Part shown: piece by piece, positions 46,432 through 56,791 of the stretch
Layout: every line of letters starts with the position of its first letter
Position numbering within the stretch: the first letter of the stretch is position 1
Assembly (NCBI RefSeq): GCF_009193155.1
Contig: NZ_VUKD01000003.1
Coordinates: 186,001-250,000 of the forward strand
DNA from: Georgenia subflava
GTDB lineage: Bacteria; Actinomycetota; Actinomycetes; Actinomycetales; Actinomycetaceae
Reading direction: 5' to 3'
Length of the DNA: 64,000 nt
Program-made: the position numbers and the translations under genes
The notes under the pieces: model-generated
What the model was told of the DNA's origin: nothing
Seen by the model: only the letters and a program-made list of their open reading frames with translations
Databases searched by the model: none

Positions 46432-47316
46432 TCAGGACGCCCGGGCGATGACTGCCTCGACCACCCGGTCCAGCGAGCCGGGAGCGACGTCGAGGTAGAG
46501 GTTGGGCTCGACCGCCTCGAGCTCCATCACCACCGGCCTGCCGTCGGGGCCGGCGACGAGGTCGACGCGGGCGTACAGCGGCACGTAGTCGAACCTGTCG
46601 GTGACGTGGTCGAGGACTGCCGTCGCGACCTGCAGCTCGGCGTCCGTCGCGTCGCCGGCGACCACCAGGTCGGGATCGAACATCGCCGCGGCCGCCACGA
46701 CCCCGTTGTCGAGCACCGGGGCGACCTCGTCCGCGCGGAGCACGGCACGCTTGCGCAGGATGTGGCTCGGCGTGCCGTCGATGCAGACCACGGCGGTCTC
46801 GCCCCGGGTGTCGACCGAGGCGAGGTACGGCTGGATCATCGCCGTCCGGCCGCCGGCGTGGATGTGCGCGACGAGGTCGGCGGCGAGGTGGTGCGTGCGG
46901 GGGCTGAAGCGACCGGTGTCGTTGCCGCCCGCCGACACGGCCGGCTTCACGACGATCTCGCCCGTCAACGGCGGCAACGGGTCGCCCGGCAGGACGTAGG
47001 TGGTCGGGACGACGCCGATGCCGGCCTCGGCCAGATCGGCCAGGTAGTGCTTGTCGCTGTTCCAGCGCACCAGAGCGGCGCTGTTGTGCAGGCGCGGCCC
47101 GACGGCGTCGGCCCAGGCGACGAACTCGTCGCGGCGGGTCGAGTAGTCCCAGGTGGAGCGGATGACGACGGCGTCGAACGAGCTCCAGTCGACCCCGTCC
47201 GCGTCCCACGGGACGCGCCGGACCTCGACGCCGCGGCGGCCGAGCGCCTCGGCCAGGCGCTCGTCGTCGCGGAACTCCGGGGGCACGGCCACGATCGTCG
47301 CAATGGCTACTCGCAC
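46432..47316 (-). CDS. ATP-grasp domain protein (RimK/glutathione synthetase-like)
   Basis: 294 aa from a GTG placed 6 nt after TACAGT. The N-terminal pre-ATP-grasp domain (VRVAIATIVAVPPEF, VIRSTWDYSTRRDEFVAWAD) is followed by RWNSDKHYLADLAEAGIGVV, ATP-grasp strands EIVVKPAVSAGGNDTGRF and MIQPYLASVDTRGETAVVCI, and metal-binding YARVDLV...VVMELEAVEPNLYL. Such enzymes ligate a carboxylate to an amine or thiol using ATP; substrate unknown. It is a recurring unannotated family in actinobacteria. No obvious partner gene. Confidence 0.82.
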   Translation of the reverse strand: MRVAIATIVAVPPEFRDDERLAEALGRRGVEVRRVPWDADGVDWSSFDAVVIRSTWDYSTRRDEFVAWADAVGPRLHNSAALVRWNSDKHYLADLAEAGIGVVPTTYVLPGDPLPPLTGEIVVKPAVSAGGNDTGRFSPRTHHLAADLVAHIHAGGRTAMIQPYLASVDTRGETAVVCIDGTPSHILRKRAVLRADEVAPVLDNGVVAAAAMFDPDLVVAGDATDAELQVATAVLDHVTDRFDYVPLYARVDLVAGPDGRPVVMELEAVEPNLYLDVAPGSLDRVVEAVIARAS

Positions 47317-47322
47317 GCCCAG

Positions 47323-47328
47323 ACTGTA
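47323..47328 (-). promoter_or_regulatory. -10 hexamer of a probable leaderless promoter
   Basis: TACAGT on the minus strand, 6 nt, then GTG at 47316; no Shine-Dalgarno. Confidence 0.5.
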
Positions 47329-47425
47329 CGTCGCACCTCGGCCACCGACGGGTCGGCCCGCCGCGGATGGGGCATGCTGGGGACGCTGCGTGCCACCCAG
47401 CCCGTGCTGATCGAAGGAGATCACC

Positions 47426-49594
47426 ATGACCAGCGACACGACCGCGTCAGCCCCGACCGGGCGCCCGTGGAACGACCTGTCCCGCTCCCCGAGGGAACGT
47501 GCCGAGCTCCTGGTGAAGGCCATGACGCTCGAGCAGAAGATCGCCCAGCTGCACGGGTCGATGCAGACGATCGACATCTACTCGCTCACGGCGGACATGG
47601 GCTCGCTCAGCGGCGAGGAGATGGAGCAGCTGGCTGCCCAGATCCGGGTCGAGCGGCACGTCGCGGGGATCGAGGAGCTGGGCATCCCGCGCTTCCGCAT
47701 CACCAACGGACCGGTCGGCGTCGGGATGGGCGACGGGCACCCGAGCCCGCCGGCCACCGCCCTGCCGATGACGATCGGGCTCGCCGCCGGCTTCGACGCC
47801 GCGCTCGCGCACGAGTACGGCTCGGTCATCGGCTCGGAGACCGCCACGCTCGGCCAGCACGTCCTCGAGGGGCCCGGGGTGTGCCTGCACCGCCTGCCGA
47901 CGGCGGGCCGCAACTTCGAGTACTTCTCCGAGGACCCGTACCTCTCCGGCGTGATGGGCGTCGCCGTCACCCGGGCGATCCAGGGCCACGACGTCATCGC
48001 GATGGGCAAGCACTACGTCGTCAACGACCAGGAGTACGAGCGGTTCCGCACCAACGTGGAGGTGGACGAGCGGACCCTGCGCGAGCTGTACCTCCTGCCC
48101 TTCGAGATGCTCGTCAAGGACGCCGGCATCGCCGCAATCATGAGCGCGTACAACCGCGTCCGTGGCACCTACGCCACCGAGAACCGCTACACCCTGCACA
48201 CGATCCTGCGCGAGGAGTGGGGCTTCGAGGGCTACGTCCAGTCCGACTTCTGGTCGACGCGCTCGGCGGCGCCCTCGATCAACGCCGGCCTGGACCACGA
48301 GATGCCGGACGCGAAGTGGCTGGGCGAGGACAACGTCAAGGCGGCGCTGCAGGACACCAGCCTGGAGATCGAGACGGTCGACCGGGCGCTGGTGCGCCGC
48401 TACACGCAGATGATCCGCTTCGGCCAGCTCGAGCGCCCCTACGCCCCCGGGGAGATCGACGCCGAGGCGCACGGCGCCGTCTCCCGGCGCATCGGCGAGC
48501 AGATCGCCGTCCTGCTCAAGAACGAGAACGGGACGCTCCCGCTCGACCCGGGCGTCGGCACCATCGCGGTCATCGGGCAGGCGACGTACGTCGACCAGGC
48601 CTGCCTCGGCGGCGGCGGCAGCTCGAAGGTCGACCCGCTCTACACCGTCCCGCCGGTGCCGGGCCTGCAGGACGTCCTCGACGGCCTCGGCTCCTCGGAC
48701 GTCATCACCAAGGTCACGGTCGCCGACGACCTGTCGAACCTGGCGGAGGCGAGGTCGGCCGCCGAGAGCGCCGACGTCGTCGTCATCATGGCTGGTCTGG
48801 TGGCCACCGAGGGGGCGGACCAGGCGGACGCCAACATGCTGAACGACCAGAACCGGATGATCGCCGAGATCGGGCCGGTCAACCCCAGGACCGTCGTCGT
48901 CCTCAAGGACGGAAACCCGATCCTCATGCCGTGGATCGACGCCGTGCCCGCGGTCCTGGAGGTCTGGAACCAGGGGAGCGAGGACGGGCACGTCGTCGCC
49001 GACCTGCTCCTCGGCGTCGTCAACCCCTCCGGCAAGCTGCCGACGACCTACCCGAGGTCGTGGGACGACACGCCGTTCGCCGGCCACCCGGAGCGGTACC
49101 CCGGCACCGACGAGGGCGCCGGCTACCCGGTGATCCGCTACACCGAGGGCCTGCGGATGGGGTACCGCTGGTACCAGTCGGAGGGCATCGAGCCGCTGTT
49201 CCCGTTCGGGTTCGGGCTGTCCTACTCGACCTTCGACATCTCCGACCTCACGGTCGGGCCGACCGAGACCGACGGCACCGCGCCGCTGAGTGTCGAGGTG
49301 ACCGTCACCAACACCGGTGACCGTGCCGGTGCCGAGGTCGTGCAGGTCTACCTCGAGCTGCCCACGTCCGCGGGCGAGCCGCCCAGGCGCCTCGTCGGCT
49401 TCGCGAAGGTCCGCCTCGAGCCGGGCGCGGCCGAGCGTGCCAGCGTGCGGATCGACCCGGCCGCGACCAACCACCCGCTGTCCGTGTGGGACGACGGCGC
49501 GCACGACTTCGTCGTCGTGCCGGGGGAGTACACCGTCCACGTCGGCACGTCCAGCGCGGACACACCTCTGACGGCGGCCGTGACCGTGCGCTGA
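47426..49594 (+). CDS. Glycoside hydrolase family 3 beta-glucosidase-like
   Basis: 722 aa from an ATG with AAGGAG (47414-47419) upstream. No signal peptide, so intracellular. The N-terminal barrel has RFRITNGPVGVGMGDG, RNFEYFSEDPYLSG, AMGKHYVVNDQEYER and the nucleophile Asp near residue 274 in GYVQSDFWS. The second alpha/beta domain (AVLLKNENGTLPL, NPSGKLPTTYP) and a C-terminal fibronectin III-like domain (VTVTNTGDRAGAEVVQVYLE) are complete. It probably hydrolyses beta-glucosides or related oligosaccharides taken up by the cell. The last codons lie in a 58-bp tandem repeat. Confidence 0.93.
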   Translation: MTSDTTASAPTGRPWNDLSRSPRERAELLVKAMTLEQKIAQLHGSMQTIDIYSLTADMGSLSGEEMEQLAAQIRVERHVAGIEELGIPRFRITNGPVGVGMGDGHPSPPATALPMTIGLAAGFDAALAHEYGSVIGSETATLGQHVLEGPGVCLHRLPTAGRNFEYFSEDPYLSGVMGVAVTRAIQGHDVIAMGKHYVVNDQEYERFRTNVEVDERTLRELYLLPFEMLVKDAGIAAIMSAYNRVRGTYATENRYTLHTILREEWGFEGYVQSDFWSTRSAAPSINAGLDHEMPDAKWLGEDNVKAALQDTSLEIETVDRALVRRYTQMIRFGQLERPYAPGEIDAEAHGAVSRRIGEQIAVLLKNENGTLPLDPGVGTIAVIGQATYVDQACLGGGGSSKVDPLYTVPPVPGLQDVLDGLGSSDVITKVTVADDLSNLAEARSAAESADVVVIMAGLVATEGADQADANMLNDQNRMIAEIGPVNPRTVVVLKDGNPILMPWIDAVPAVLEVWNQGSEDGHVVADLLLGVVNPSGKLPTTYPRSWDDTPFAGHPERYPGTDEGAGYPVIRYTEGLRMGYRWYQSEGIEPLFPFGFGLSYSTFDISDLTVGPTETDGTAPLSVEVTVTNTGDRAGAEVVQVYLELPTSAGEPPRRLVGFAKVRLEPGAAERASVRIDPAATNHPLSVWDDGAHDFVVVPGEYTVHVGTSSADTPLTAAVTVR

Positions 49595-49743
49595 GCACGG
49601 CTGCTGCCGCAGCACGTACCGCCCCCGGACGGCGGCCGTGACGGTGCGCTGAGCGCGGCTGCTGCCGCGGGACGTACCGCCCGCCGACGGCGGCCGTGAC
49701 CGTGCGCCGGGCACCGGCCGCCGTCGCGGCACGTACCGCGCAG
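49570..49743. repeat. 58-bp tandem repeat, three copies, overlapping the GH3 stop
   Basis: Units start at 49570, 49628 and 49686 with GACGGCGGCCGTGACCGTGC. The first encodes the end of the glucosidase (TAAVTVR and TGA); the second repeats the same codons and TGA; the third has CGG in place of TGA. Each holds small palindromes (ACGGCGGCCGT; GCTGC-TGCC-GCAGC in the first). Confidence 0.92.
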
Positions 49744-49765
49744 CAGTCGAACTCCTACCGCCTCG

Positions 49766-50155
49766 TCAGGACGAGGACTCGAGGTTGAGGATGTTGCCGT
49801 CCGGGTCCGTGAACCACACCGCCTTCGCATCCATCCCCGACACTGTCGCGACGCCGTCGTCCCAGGTCATTCCGTCCATCTCGAAGGTCTGGAACTCGAC
49901 GCCGGCGGACCGCAGCGCGGCGACCTCGTCGTCGAACGCGTCGGCGGGGACCTGGAAGGAGACGGCGGTGGCCTTGTTGGTGCCGGCGTAGGCGGAGACA
50001 TAGACCATGAGCTGACCCGCCCCGGCCTTGTACATCAACCCCTCGCCCTCGAAGGTCTCGCCGGCGGCGAACCCCAGGGTGCCCTCGTAGAACTCCCGCG
50101 CGGCGGCGAGGTCCTTCACGGCGAGCGCCGGGACCGGGTTGTAGGTGGAGAGCAT
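49766..50155 (-). CDS. VOC-family (glyoxalase/bleomycin resistance-like) protein
   Basis: 129 aa with GGAGG ahead of the ATG. Two beta-alpha-beta-beta-beta units: PVPALAVKDLAAAREFYEGT and the LGFAAGETFEGEGLMYKAG strand, then FQVPADAFDDEVAALRSAG, and the terminal AVWFTDPDGNILNLE typical of VOC proteins, where the last Glu binds metal. Substrate unknown; such proteins range from lyases to antibiotic-binding proteins. Confidence 0.88.
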   Translation of the reverse strand: MLSTYNPVPALAVKDLAAAREFYEGTLGFAAGETFEGEGLMYKAGAGQLMVYVSAYAGTNKATAVSFQVPADAFDDEVAALRSAGVEFQTFEMDGMTWDDGVATVSGMDAKAVWFTDPDGNILNLESSS

Positions 50156-50260
50156 GACGACCTCCCGCGCGGACCGGGCGACCGTCGACCGGTCGGCACC
50201 TTGACGATAGGTCTCGCCGAGGCGCCGGTCAACGGTCCGTCAGGCACCGATCACCGCGGC

Positions 50261-51532
50261 CTACGCACCCGCGAAGAACGCCGCCACGGCCGCCCCGAGC
50301 GCGACGAGGTCGGCCACGTGCGCGAGCTCGCGCGCCGAGTGCATCGACAGCAGCGGGACCCCGACGTCGACCGTGCGGATGCCCAGCCGGGTGGCCGTCA
50401 GCGGGCCGATCGTGGACCCGCACGGGATCGTGTTGTTGGAGACGAACGGCTGCGACGGGACCCCGGCGCGCTCGCAGGCGCGCGCCCACAGCGCGCTGCC
50501 GTGCGCGTCGGTGGCGTAGCGCTGGTTGGCGTTGATCTTCAGCAGCGGACCCGCTCCGAGGGTGGGGACGGTGACCGGGTCGTGCCGCTCCGCGTAGTTC
50601 GGGTGCACCCCGTGCCCGGCGTCGGCCGAGACGCACCACGAGCCCGCGTAGGCGCGCAGCCGTTCGTCGGCGGTCCCGCCGGAGACGCGGGTGAGGACGT
50701 CGTCCAGGAAGGGCCCGCTCGCGCCGGACCGCGACTGCGAGCCGAGCTCCTCGTGGTCGAAGGCCGCGAGCACGCTGACGTGCCCGGCGTCGTCGGGGGC
50801 GCCGAGCAGGGCCGTGAGCCCGGCGTGCACGGCGGTGAGGTTGTCCATCCGGCCGGCCGCGAAGAGGTGCTCGTCCAGCCCGAAGCGCCGCGGTGGCTGG
50901 GTGTCCGCGGCGAGCACGTCGTGGCCGACCACGTCGTCGGCGCTCAGCCCCGCGGAGGCGGCGAGGCGCTCGAGGACGTCACCGTGGTCGCCGATCCCGA
51001 ACACCGGGTTCAGGTGCCGCTGCCGGTCGAGCTTCAGGCCGTCGTTGACCTGCCGGTCGAGGTGCACGGCCAGCTGGGGGATCCGCAGGTACGGTCCGGT
51101 GCGCACGAGGTGCTCCGCGCCGTCGCGCGTGACGACCCGCCCCGCTAGCTCGATCTCCCGGTCGAGCCAGGAGTTGAGCAGGGGGCCGCCGTACACCTCG
51201 ACGCCGGCCTGCAGCCATCCGTGGCGCGCGTGCGTCGGGTTCGGCTTGAGCTTGAACCCGGGGGAGTCGGTGTGGGCGCCGAGGATCCGGAACGGGGTGG
51301 TGGCCGTGGCGGACGCCGGACGCGCCCAGGCGATGACGGCGCCGTCACGCAGCACGAAGTGCCGCCCGGGGGCCGTGAGGTCCTCGGTCTCCGCCAGCTG
51401 GTCGAACCCGGCGGCGCCCAGGCGACGGGCCACCTCCGCGGCCGCGTGGTACGACGACGGCGAGGCGGTGATGAACGCGGCGAGGTCGTCGGAGTGGGCG
51501 TGGACGTCGGGTGCGGCAGGGTTCTCGGGCAC
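50261..51532 (-). CDS. apeB: M18-family aminopeptidase
   Basis: 423 aa from a GTG at 51532; TTGGAT lies 6 nt upstream and no Shine-Dalgarno is seen. A dinuclear zinc exopeptidase of the aspartyl aminopeptidase group. Metal and catalytic residues: His-Asp in GAHTDSPGFKLKP, Asp in AGRMDNLTAVHAGL, Glu-Glu in AFDHEELGSQSRSGA, Asp in VSADAGHGVHPNY and His in LSMHSARELAHVAD. Length matches the family. Cytosolic, probably involved in peptide turnover. Confidence 0.93.
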   Translation of the reverse strand: MPENPAAPDVHAHSDDLAAFITASPSSYHAAAEVARRLGAAGFDQLAETEDLTAPGRHFVLRDGAVIAWARPASATATTPFRILGAHTDSPGFKLKPNPTHARHGWLQAGVEVYGGPLLNSWLDREIELAGRVVTRDGAEHLVRTGPYLRIPQLAVHLDRQVNDGLKLDRQRHLNPVFGIGDHGDVLERLAASAGLSADDVVGHDVLAADTQPPRRFGLDEHLFAAGRMDNLTAVHAGLTALLGAPDDAGHVSVLAAFDHEELGSQSRSGASGPFLDDVLTRVSGGTADERLRAYAGSWCVSADAGHGVHPNYAERHDPVTVPTLGAGPLLKINANQRYATDAHGSALWARACERAGVPSQPFVSNNTIPCGSTIGPLTATRLGIRTVDVGVPLLSMHSARELAHVADLVALGAAVAAFFAGA

Positions 51533-51697
51533 CGCCCCATCCAAGCATCCCGGGACCACGCCCCTCGACACGACGACCGCCCGGGCCCGCCCCGGGCGCT
51601 GTCGGGCGGTGCGCGGCGGCAGCCCGGTCAGCCTCCGCAGTGTGGGTGCGGGCCGAAGTGCGGGGACGGGGCGGCGTCGACCCGTCCCCGCAGTGGC

Positions 51698-54600
51698 TCA
51701 CGGCCCGGTGATCCTCCCCTCGACCGTCGGCGCCACCGGGGAGCTGGCGGTGATGTGGTCGATCGTGACGAGGAGCAGGTCGTCGCCCGGCTGGAGGACG
51801 TCGGTGCCGCCGGCGAGCGCGGTGTAGCCGTCGCCGCCGGTGAACATGAAGTCGTTCGTGACGAGGCGGACGGTGTCTGTCGGGCCGATCGGCGTCTCCG
51901 GCCCGCCGACGCCCTCGGGCGTGAGCCACATCCCGGTGACCTCCGGCGTCGTGCCGTTGCAGGTGAACGTCAGGCGCAGACCGGAGACCTGCGGGAAGCG
52001 CCCGGTGTGGATCAGGCTGTCGCACACCGGGGAGAAGCCGTTGAGCAGCGCCTCCTCGAGCTGGGCGCCGGTGTACGTGGCGATCACCGTGCGGTTGCTG
52101 AACGGCAGGACGGCGAACATCTCGCCCCAGGTCACCTCGCACGGCGCCTCACCCGCGCTCGGCGGGCTGCACGTGAGATCGGCCCGCAGGCCGCCGGAGT
52201 TCGTCAGGGCGGCGTCGACGTCGGGGTACCTGGCGCGCATGGCGTCCGTCACGAGGTTGCCCATGGCCGACTCGGACAGCCGGTCGGGGTCGCGGAGCAC
52301 GTCGGCCGCCTGCTCGCCGATGACCTGGTTGCGCAGCACCTCGGTCTCGGCGTTGGCCGCGTCGATGATCTCCTGCACGTCGGCCCGCGGGGTGACACCG
52401 ACGGTCTTGGCCACCCGGGTCGCGCCGCCCGCCCACCTGACGTCACCGCCCCTGACCATGAGCTGGAGGACCGAGTAGCTCGCTCCCGCGTTGATGCCCT
52501 CGGTGATGAGGATGCCCTTGTACTCGAGGTTGGAGATGCGGTGGGTGTGCCCGACCACCATCGCGTCGACGGTCGTGCCCTCGAGCGCGTCGGCGATCTC
52601 CAGCACGGGGCCGGCCCACGGCTCGCCCGGCGTGGTCCCGACGGTGTTCGTGCCGGTCGACGTGCCCTCGTGGACGACGACGATCTGGACGCGCACGCCG
52701 TGCCGGCGCAGCCGTTCGGACTCCGCCCGCAGCGCGGGTCCCTCGGGCAGGAACTCCAGACCCTCGGTCGCGCCGGCCGCGACCAGCTCGGGGGTGTCCT
52801 CGAGCCCGGCACCGATGACGCCGACCTTGACGCCGTCGATCCGCAGCACGATCGAGGGGGTGACCCAGTCGGGCCGCTCACCGGTCGCCGCGTCCACGAT
52901 GTTGGTCGCGAGGAACGGGAAGTCGGCCCGCTCCTGGTGGGCGAGGAGACGTTCGACGCCGTAGTCGAACTCGTGGTTGCCGTAGGAGGTGGCGTCCAGC
53001 CCCCACGCGTTCTCGACGTCGATGGCCGGCCGGTCCTCCAGCAGCCCGGAGTTGGCCGGCGAGGCGCCGACGTTGTCCCCGGCGGCCACGATCAGGCCCT
53101 CGCCGGGCAGCGCCGCGAGCTCCTCGTCGAAGAGCGTGGCGAGGAACGCCGCACCACCGACCGGCGCGTTGATCGCGTTGTCGAACGCCATGGTCGTGGG
53201 TTCCAGCTGTCCGTGGAAGTCGTTGATGCCGACGACCGACAGCGGCTTGTAGGAGCTGCCGCCGCGGACGGCGTCGAGGAGCACCGTCCCCTGGCTGTGC
53301 TGGGGCTGGGGGATGTCGAGGAGGAACGCCAGGGTCGGGGCCAGGTCGATCGAGCGGGCGGTGACCTCGCCCCTGGCGATGCCGGTGCCGCCGGCGATGA
53401 AGGTGGCCCGCATGTTGACGTTCGCGTCGAGGTCCTGCACGTCCGGCACGTAGCCGTGCTGACCGAAGAAGTGCGACGGCGACACCAGGGTGCCCGGGGT
53501 GGCGGCGTCGAACTGGTAGGGCGGGGTGGCGAAGACGACGAGGTCGCCCGTGCGGGTCGGGTGCGCCATGTCGGTGGTGGAGTCGGGCCCGTTGGGGATG
53601 TACCGCGCCTCGGCCCGGGTGAAGGCGCGGTCGATGACCGGCCAGTCCTCCGGGGCGCCGTCGTGGGTCCAGTCGTTGGGGTCCGTCAGTGCGAGGAAGG
53701 CCTCCTCGATCGCCGCGACCGTCGCAGCCTCGTCGGCCGCCGCCACCTGCTGGAAGTCTGGGACGTCGTCCGCCGGGTCGGCCGCGGGGTCGCGGCCCTC
53801 GAGGTTGAGGTAGATCTGCACCGTGCCGCCTGCCCAGCAGGCCTTGGCCATGCCGATCGTCTCACCGGTGGCGGGCCGGCAGTTCGAGGTCTGCGGGGTC
53901 GAGAGCAGGCCCAGGTCGACGAGCACCTGGCTGGCGTCGACCGCGAGGAACTGCGGCGCGAAGCCGTGGTCCGAGGCGACGAACGTGGTGGGGTTGCGCC
54001 CGAGGAGGTCCCTGGCGAGCTCCAGGGTCTCGTCGGACTCGGCGTAGGCCTGCCGGATGAAGCCCTCGCGCGCGTCGACGCGGCCGTCCGCGACACCGTC
54101 GAGGTCGACGTCGTCGTAGGCGGGGTTGGGCTCCCCGTTCATCAGCTCGGGGCTGACGAGCCCGAGGAACTGGTGCTGGAACTCGTCGGTGGTCGGCATG
54201 CCGACGAGGAAGAGGTCGGGATCATAGGTGTCGGCGACGTACTCCATCATCGGGTGGTGCGCCGTCGACCAGTACAGGCCCTGCTCGACGTAGGTCTCCT
54301 CGCTGGTGATGCCGGCCTCCAGGATGGCGAAGTCGGCGGCGGTGGACGTGGGGAACTCCGCAGCGAGGAACTCGTCGAACTCGGTGTAGCCCGGCTCGCC
54401 GGGCCAGGTGGGCCAGCTCGCGATCGCCCGGCTGACCGAGGTGTGGAAGAGGCGGACCCGGCTCAGGTCCGCCTCGAGCTCCTCGACCTTGACGAGCATC
54501 CCGGCGGTCGCGCCGTCCAGGTCTCCGCCGTCGACGGTCACCTTGACGTCGGCCCACTCGCCCTCGGCGAGGTCCCCGACGGCGTCCCCGCCGTCCTTGG

Positions 54601-55573
54601 TCCGCGAGAGCAGCACCCGGTCGTAGCCCGTCGTGCCGTCGTCGGTGCTGTCGTAGAGGTAGGCGTTCAGGCCGTACTTGTCGACGCCGCCGTCGAGCAC
54701 CCGCAGCCGCATCTCCATCGCGGGGCTGTGCGACTCGGGCACGTCGGTCCACCCGGTCGCGGTCGTCGGCTCCGCCCCGGGGAACGGGTCCTGCCCGGCG
54801 AAGCCGTCGGGGTGGTCGAACTGCAGCCCGAAGGCGGTGATGAAGCCGACGTCGTCGAACAGGACGTCGCCGGGGCCGCCCGTGAAGTTCGTCGCGACGC
54901 CGCGCCCGGAGAGGAAGGTCCGGAAGTCGATGGTGGGACCGTCGATCGAGGCGTTGCGCCCGCCCGCCCACTCGACCTGCGCCACCTTGAGGCCGCCACG
55001 CTCGGCGGACTGGGCGATCGACTCCGCCTGGAGCACCCCGGGGTCGAAGGCGGCGGTGCGGTTGCCGAACGGGTCGCCGAGCTTGTGGAAGGTGTTGTTG
55101 GTGGAGCCGTGCACGCCCGGCCAGGCGCCGGTGGCGAGGGTGTACCAGCCGGCCCCGGTGTTCGGCGGCGCCTGGGTGAGCAGGCCGCCGTCGGCCGCCC
55201 GGGTGCCGTGGCGGAGCAACGAGCGCATCTCGGGCATGAGCCCGTCACGCGCGTACTCCTCGACCAGGTCCTGCCGCAGCCCGTCCGAGGCGAAGAAGAC
55301 GGCCTTGTCGACGTCGCGGGATCGGTGCTTGTCCCGGTGGTGTCCGTCGCCTCGACGGCGGTGGTCGTGACCGTCGTCCTGTCCTCCGCCGCCGCGGCGG
55401 TCCTCCCGGTCGGTGCGTCGGTCGTCGTCGCCGTCAGCGCGTTGCGCCGTCGCAGCCTTGACCGTGGCCGTGTCGGGACCTGGGGGTGCGGCGGTCGCAG
55501 GTACCGCCAGGAGCGAGAGAGCCGCGGCGAGGGCGGCGGCCGGGACGAGCGCGGGCTTGCGGGGCCTGGACAT
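51698..55573 (-). CDS. Secreted fusion of alkaline-phosphatase-superfamily phosphodiesterase and 5'-nucleotidase
   Basis: 1291 aa from an ATG with AGGAGGA upstream. A signal peptide covers about residues 1-28 ([23 protein letters not shown]). Residues 35-80 are an extreme Asp/Arg/His/Gly linker ([19 protein letters not shown]). Residues 85-770 are a type I phosphodiesterase/nucleotide pyrophosphatase: ASDGLRQD, nucleophile Thr139 in [34 protein letters not shown]. Residues 775-1290 are a UshA-like 5'-nucleotidase: [11 protein letters not shown] near 783, [18 protein letters not shown] near 864, VVVHEG, GHTHRI, then the nucleotide-binding domain ([32 protein letters not shown]). Probably releases phosphate and nucleosides from extracellular nucleotides in one chain. 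Confidence 0.92.
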   Translation of the reverse strand: MSRPRKPALVPAAALAAALSLLAVPATAAPPGPDTATVKAATAQRADGDDDRRTDREDRRGGGGQDDGHDHRRRGDGHHRDKHRSRDVDKAVFFASDGLRQDLVEEYARDGLMPEMRSLLRHGTRAADGGLLTQAPPNTGAGWYTLATGAWPGVHGSTNNTFHKLGDPFGNRTAAFDPGVLQAESIAQSAERGGLKVAQVEWAGGRNASIDGPTIDFRTFLSGRGVATNFTGGPGDVLFDDVGFITAFGLQFDHPDGFAGQDPFPGAEPTTATGWTDVPESHSPAMEMRLRVLDGGVDKYGLNAYLYDSTDDGTTGYDRVLLSRTKDGGDAVGDLAEGEWADVKVTVDGGDLDGATAGMLVKVEELEADLSRVRLFHTSVSRAIASWPTWPGEPGYTEFDEFLAAEFPTSTAADFAILEAGITSEETYVEQGLYWSTAHHPMMEYVADTYDPDLFLVGMPTTDEFQHQFLGLVSPELMNGEPNPAYDDVDLDGVADGRVDAREGFIRQAYAESDETLELARDLLGRNPTTFVASDHGFAPQFLAVDASQVLVDLGLLSTPQTSNCRPATGETIGMAKACWAGGTVQIYLNLEGRDPAADPADDVPDFQQVAAADEAATVAAIEEAFLALTDPNDWTHDGAPEDWPVIDRAFTRAEARYIPNGPDSTTDMAHPTRTGDLVVFATPPYQFDAATPGTLVSPSHFFGQHGYVPDVQDLDANVNMRATFIAGGTGIARGEVTARSIDLAPTLAFLLDIPQPQHSQGTVLLDAVRGGSSYKPLSVVGINDFHGQLEPTTMAFDNAINAPVGGAAFLATLFDEELAALPGEGLIVAAGDNVGASPANSGLLEDRPAIDVENAWGLDATSYGNHEFDYGVERLLAHQERADFPFLATNIVDAATGERPDWVTPSIVLRIDGVKVGVIGAGLEDTPELVAAGATEGLEFLPEGPALRAESERLRRHGVRVQIVVVHEGTSTGTNTVGTTPGEPWAGPVLEIADALEGTTVDAMVVGHTHRISNLEYKGILITEGINAGASYSVLQLMVRGGDVRWAGGATRVAKTVGVTPRADVQEIIDAANAETEVLRNQVIGEQAADVLRDPDRLSESAMGNLVTDAMRARYPDVDAALTNSGGLRADLTCSPPSAGEAPCEVTWGEMFAVLPFSNRTVIATYTGAQLEEALLNGFSPVCDSLIHTGRFPQVSGLRLTFTCNGTTPEVTGMWLTPEGVGGPETPIGPTDTVRLVTNDFMFTGGDGYTALAGGTDVLQPGDDLLLVTIDHITASSPVAPTVEGRITGP

Positions 55574-55833
55574 CTGATTCCTCCTGAACGCGCGGGGACG
55601 CACCGTCTGGGGTGGCGGCGTCGGTGCCGCGCGCTGCGGCCCGGGAGAAGGGGCACGCCAGACCAGGATGGTCGGAAGGTAGCCCGGCCCCCAGGGCGTG
55701 CCAAGAGTGCCGGGCACCCGAAAAGTCGGGCCTCACCGGGTGATGCCGCAAAGGACCACCGAGCGCGCGCGGGCCACCCCGGTGGCACGATGCGGGCGAC
55801 GGTCGAACCTACGGACGCGGGGTGGGCAGCACG

Positions 55834-56790
55834 ATGAGCGACCTGACGGACGTCGCCTCGGAGCTCTACGGGCGGCCGCCCGGTGAGTTCACCGCTGCCC
55901 GCAACGACCGGGCGAGGCAGCTCCGGACGGCCGGCGACGCCGAGCTCGCCGCGGCGGTGAAGGCGCTGCCGAAGCCGTCCGCCGCGGCCTGGCTGGTCAA
56001 CACCATGGTCCGGCACCTGGGCGAGCCGGTCGCCGGCCTGCTGGAGCTCGGCGCCACGCTGCGCCAGGCCCAGGACGATCTCGACGCCGCCCGCCTGAAG
56101 CAGCTGAACAAGGACCGCCGGGCCCTGGTGGCCGCGGTGGTCCGGCAGGGGAGCGCGCTCGCCGCCGACCACGGTCAGAAGGTCAGCGCCGCCGTGGCCG
56201 GGCAGGTCGAGGCGACGCTCAACGCGGCGATGACCGACGCCGGTGCGGCGGCCGCCCTGCGCACCGGTCTGCTCGTCGAGGCCATGACCGCGAGCGGCCT
56301 GGGACCGGCCGACCTCGACGGCGTCCTCGCGGTCCCCGAGGCGATGGGCGAGCTCTCGCCGGCGCCCCCGACGAGGCGCAAGAAGGGGAAGAAGAGCGAG
56401 GGGTCGAAGAGGACCACGGGGAAGGCCGCGGGACCGGACGAGGACGAGCGGGCGGCCCGGGACGAGCGGGCGGCCCGGGCCGCGACGGCGAAGGCGCAGG
56501 AGGAGCTGGAGGCCGCCGAGACCCGGGCCGTGCGAGCGGACGACGCGCTGGCGGAGGCCGACGCGGCGGTGCAGGAGCTGGAGGCCAACGAGCTCCGGCT
56601 GCGGTCCGAGCTGGAGGAGCTGCGGCGGCAGATGCACGAACGCGAGCACGAGCTCGACCGCAACGAGCGCGCCCTCACCAAGGCGGAGAAGGAGCGGTCC
56701 ACCGCCCGGCGTCGGGCGGAGGACGCCACGGCCCGGGCCGACGTCGCGCGGGGCGAGCTGGATCGGCTGCGGGGCCCGCGCGCACGGTGA
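55834..56790 (+). CDS. Coiled-coil protein of unknown function
   Basis: 318 aa from the ATG at 55834 (a GTG at 55822 is possible; neither has a good Shine-Dalgarno). Residues 1-165 are helical with LYGRPPGEFTAARNDRARQL and LPKPSAAAWLVNTMVRH, a pattern I have seen in uncharacterised actinobacterial proteins. A Lys-rich linker (TRRKKGKKSEGSKRTTGKA) leads to a coiled coil of about 120 residues rich in Glu/Arg/Ala. No enzymatic motif. The 260 nt before it, divergent from the phosphodiesterase gene, hold no recognisable site. Confidence 0.75.
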   Translation: MSDLTDVASELYGRPPGEFTAARNDRARQLRTAGDAELAAAVKALPKPSAAAWLVNTMVRHLGEPVAGLLELGATLRQAQDDLDAARLKQLNKDRRALVAAVVRQGSALAADHGQKVSAAVAGQVEATLNAAMTDAGAAAALRTGLLVEAMTASGLGPADLDGVLAVPEAMGELSPAPPTRRKKGKKSEGSKRTTGKAAGPDEDERAARDERAARAATAKAQEELEAAETRAVRADDALAEADAAVQELEANELRLRSELEELRRQMHEREHELDRNERALTKAEKERSTARRRAEDATARADVARGELDRLRGPRAR

Positions 56791-56791
56791 C

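Noticed and set aside
51221-55837. A 1538-codon open frame on the plus strand opposite the phosphodiesterase/nucleotidase gene
   Set aside because: It is the antisense shadow of a GC-rich gene: the sequence is Val/Gly/Arg/Asp monotone with no domain, while the minus strand has a signal peptide and two complete enzymes.
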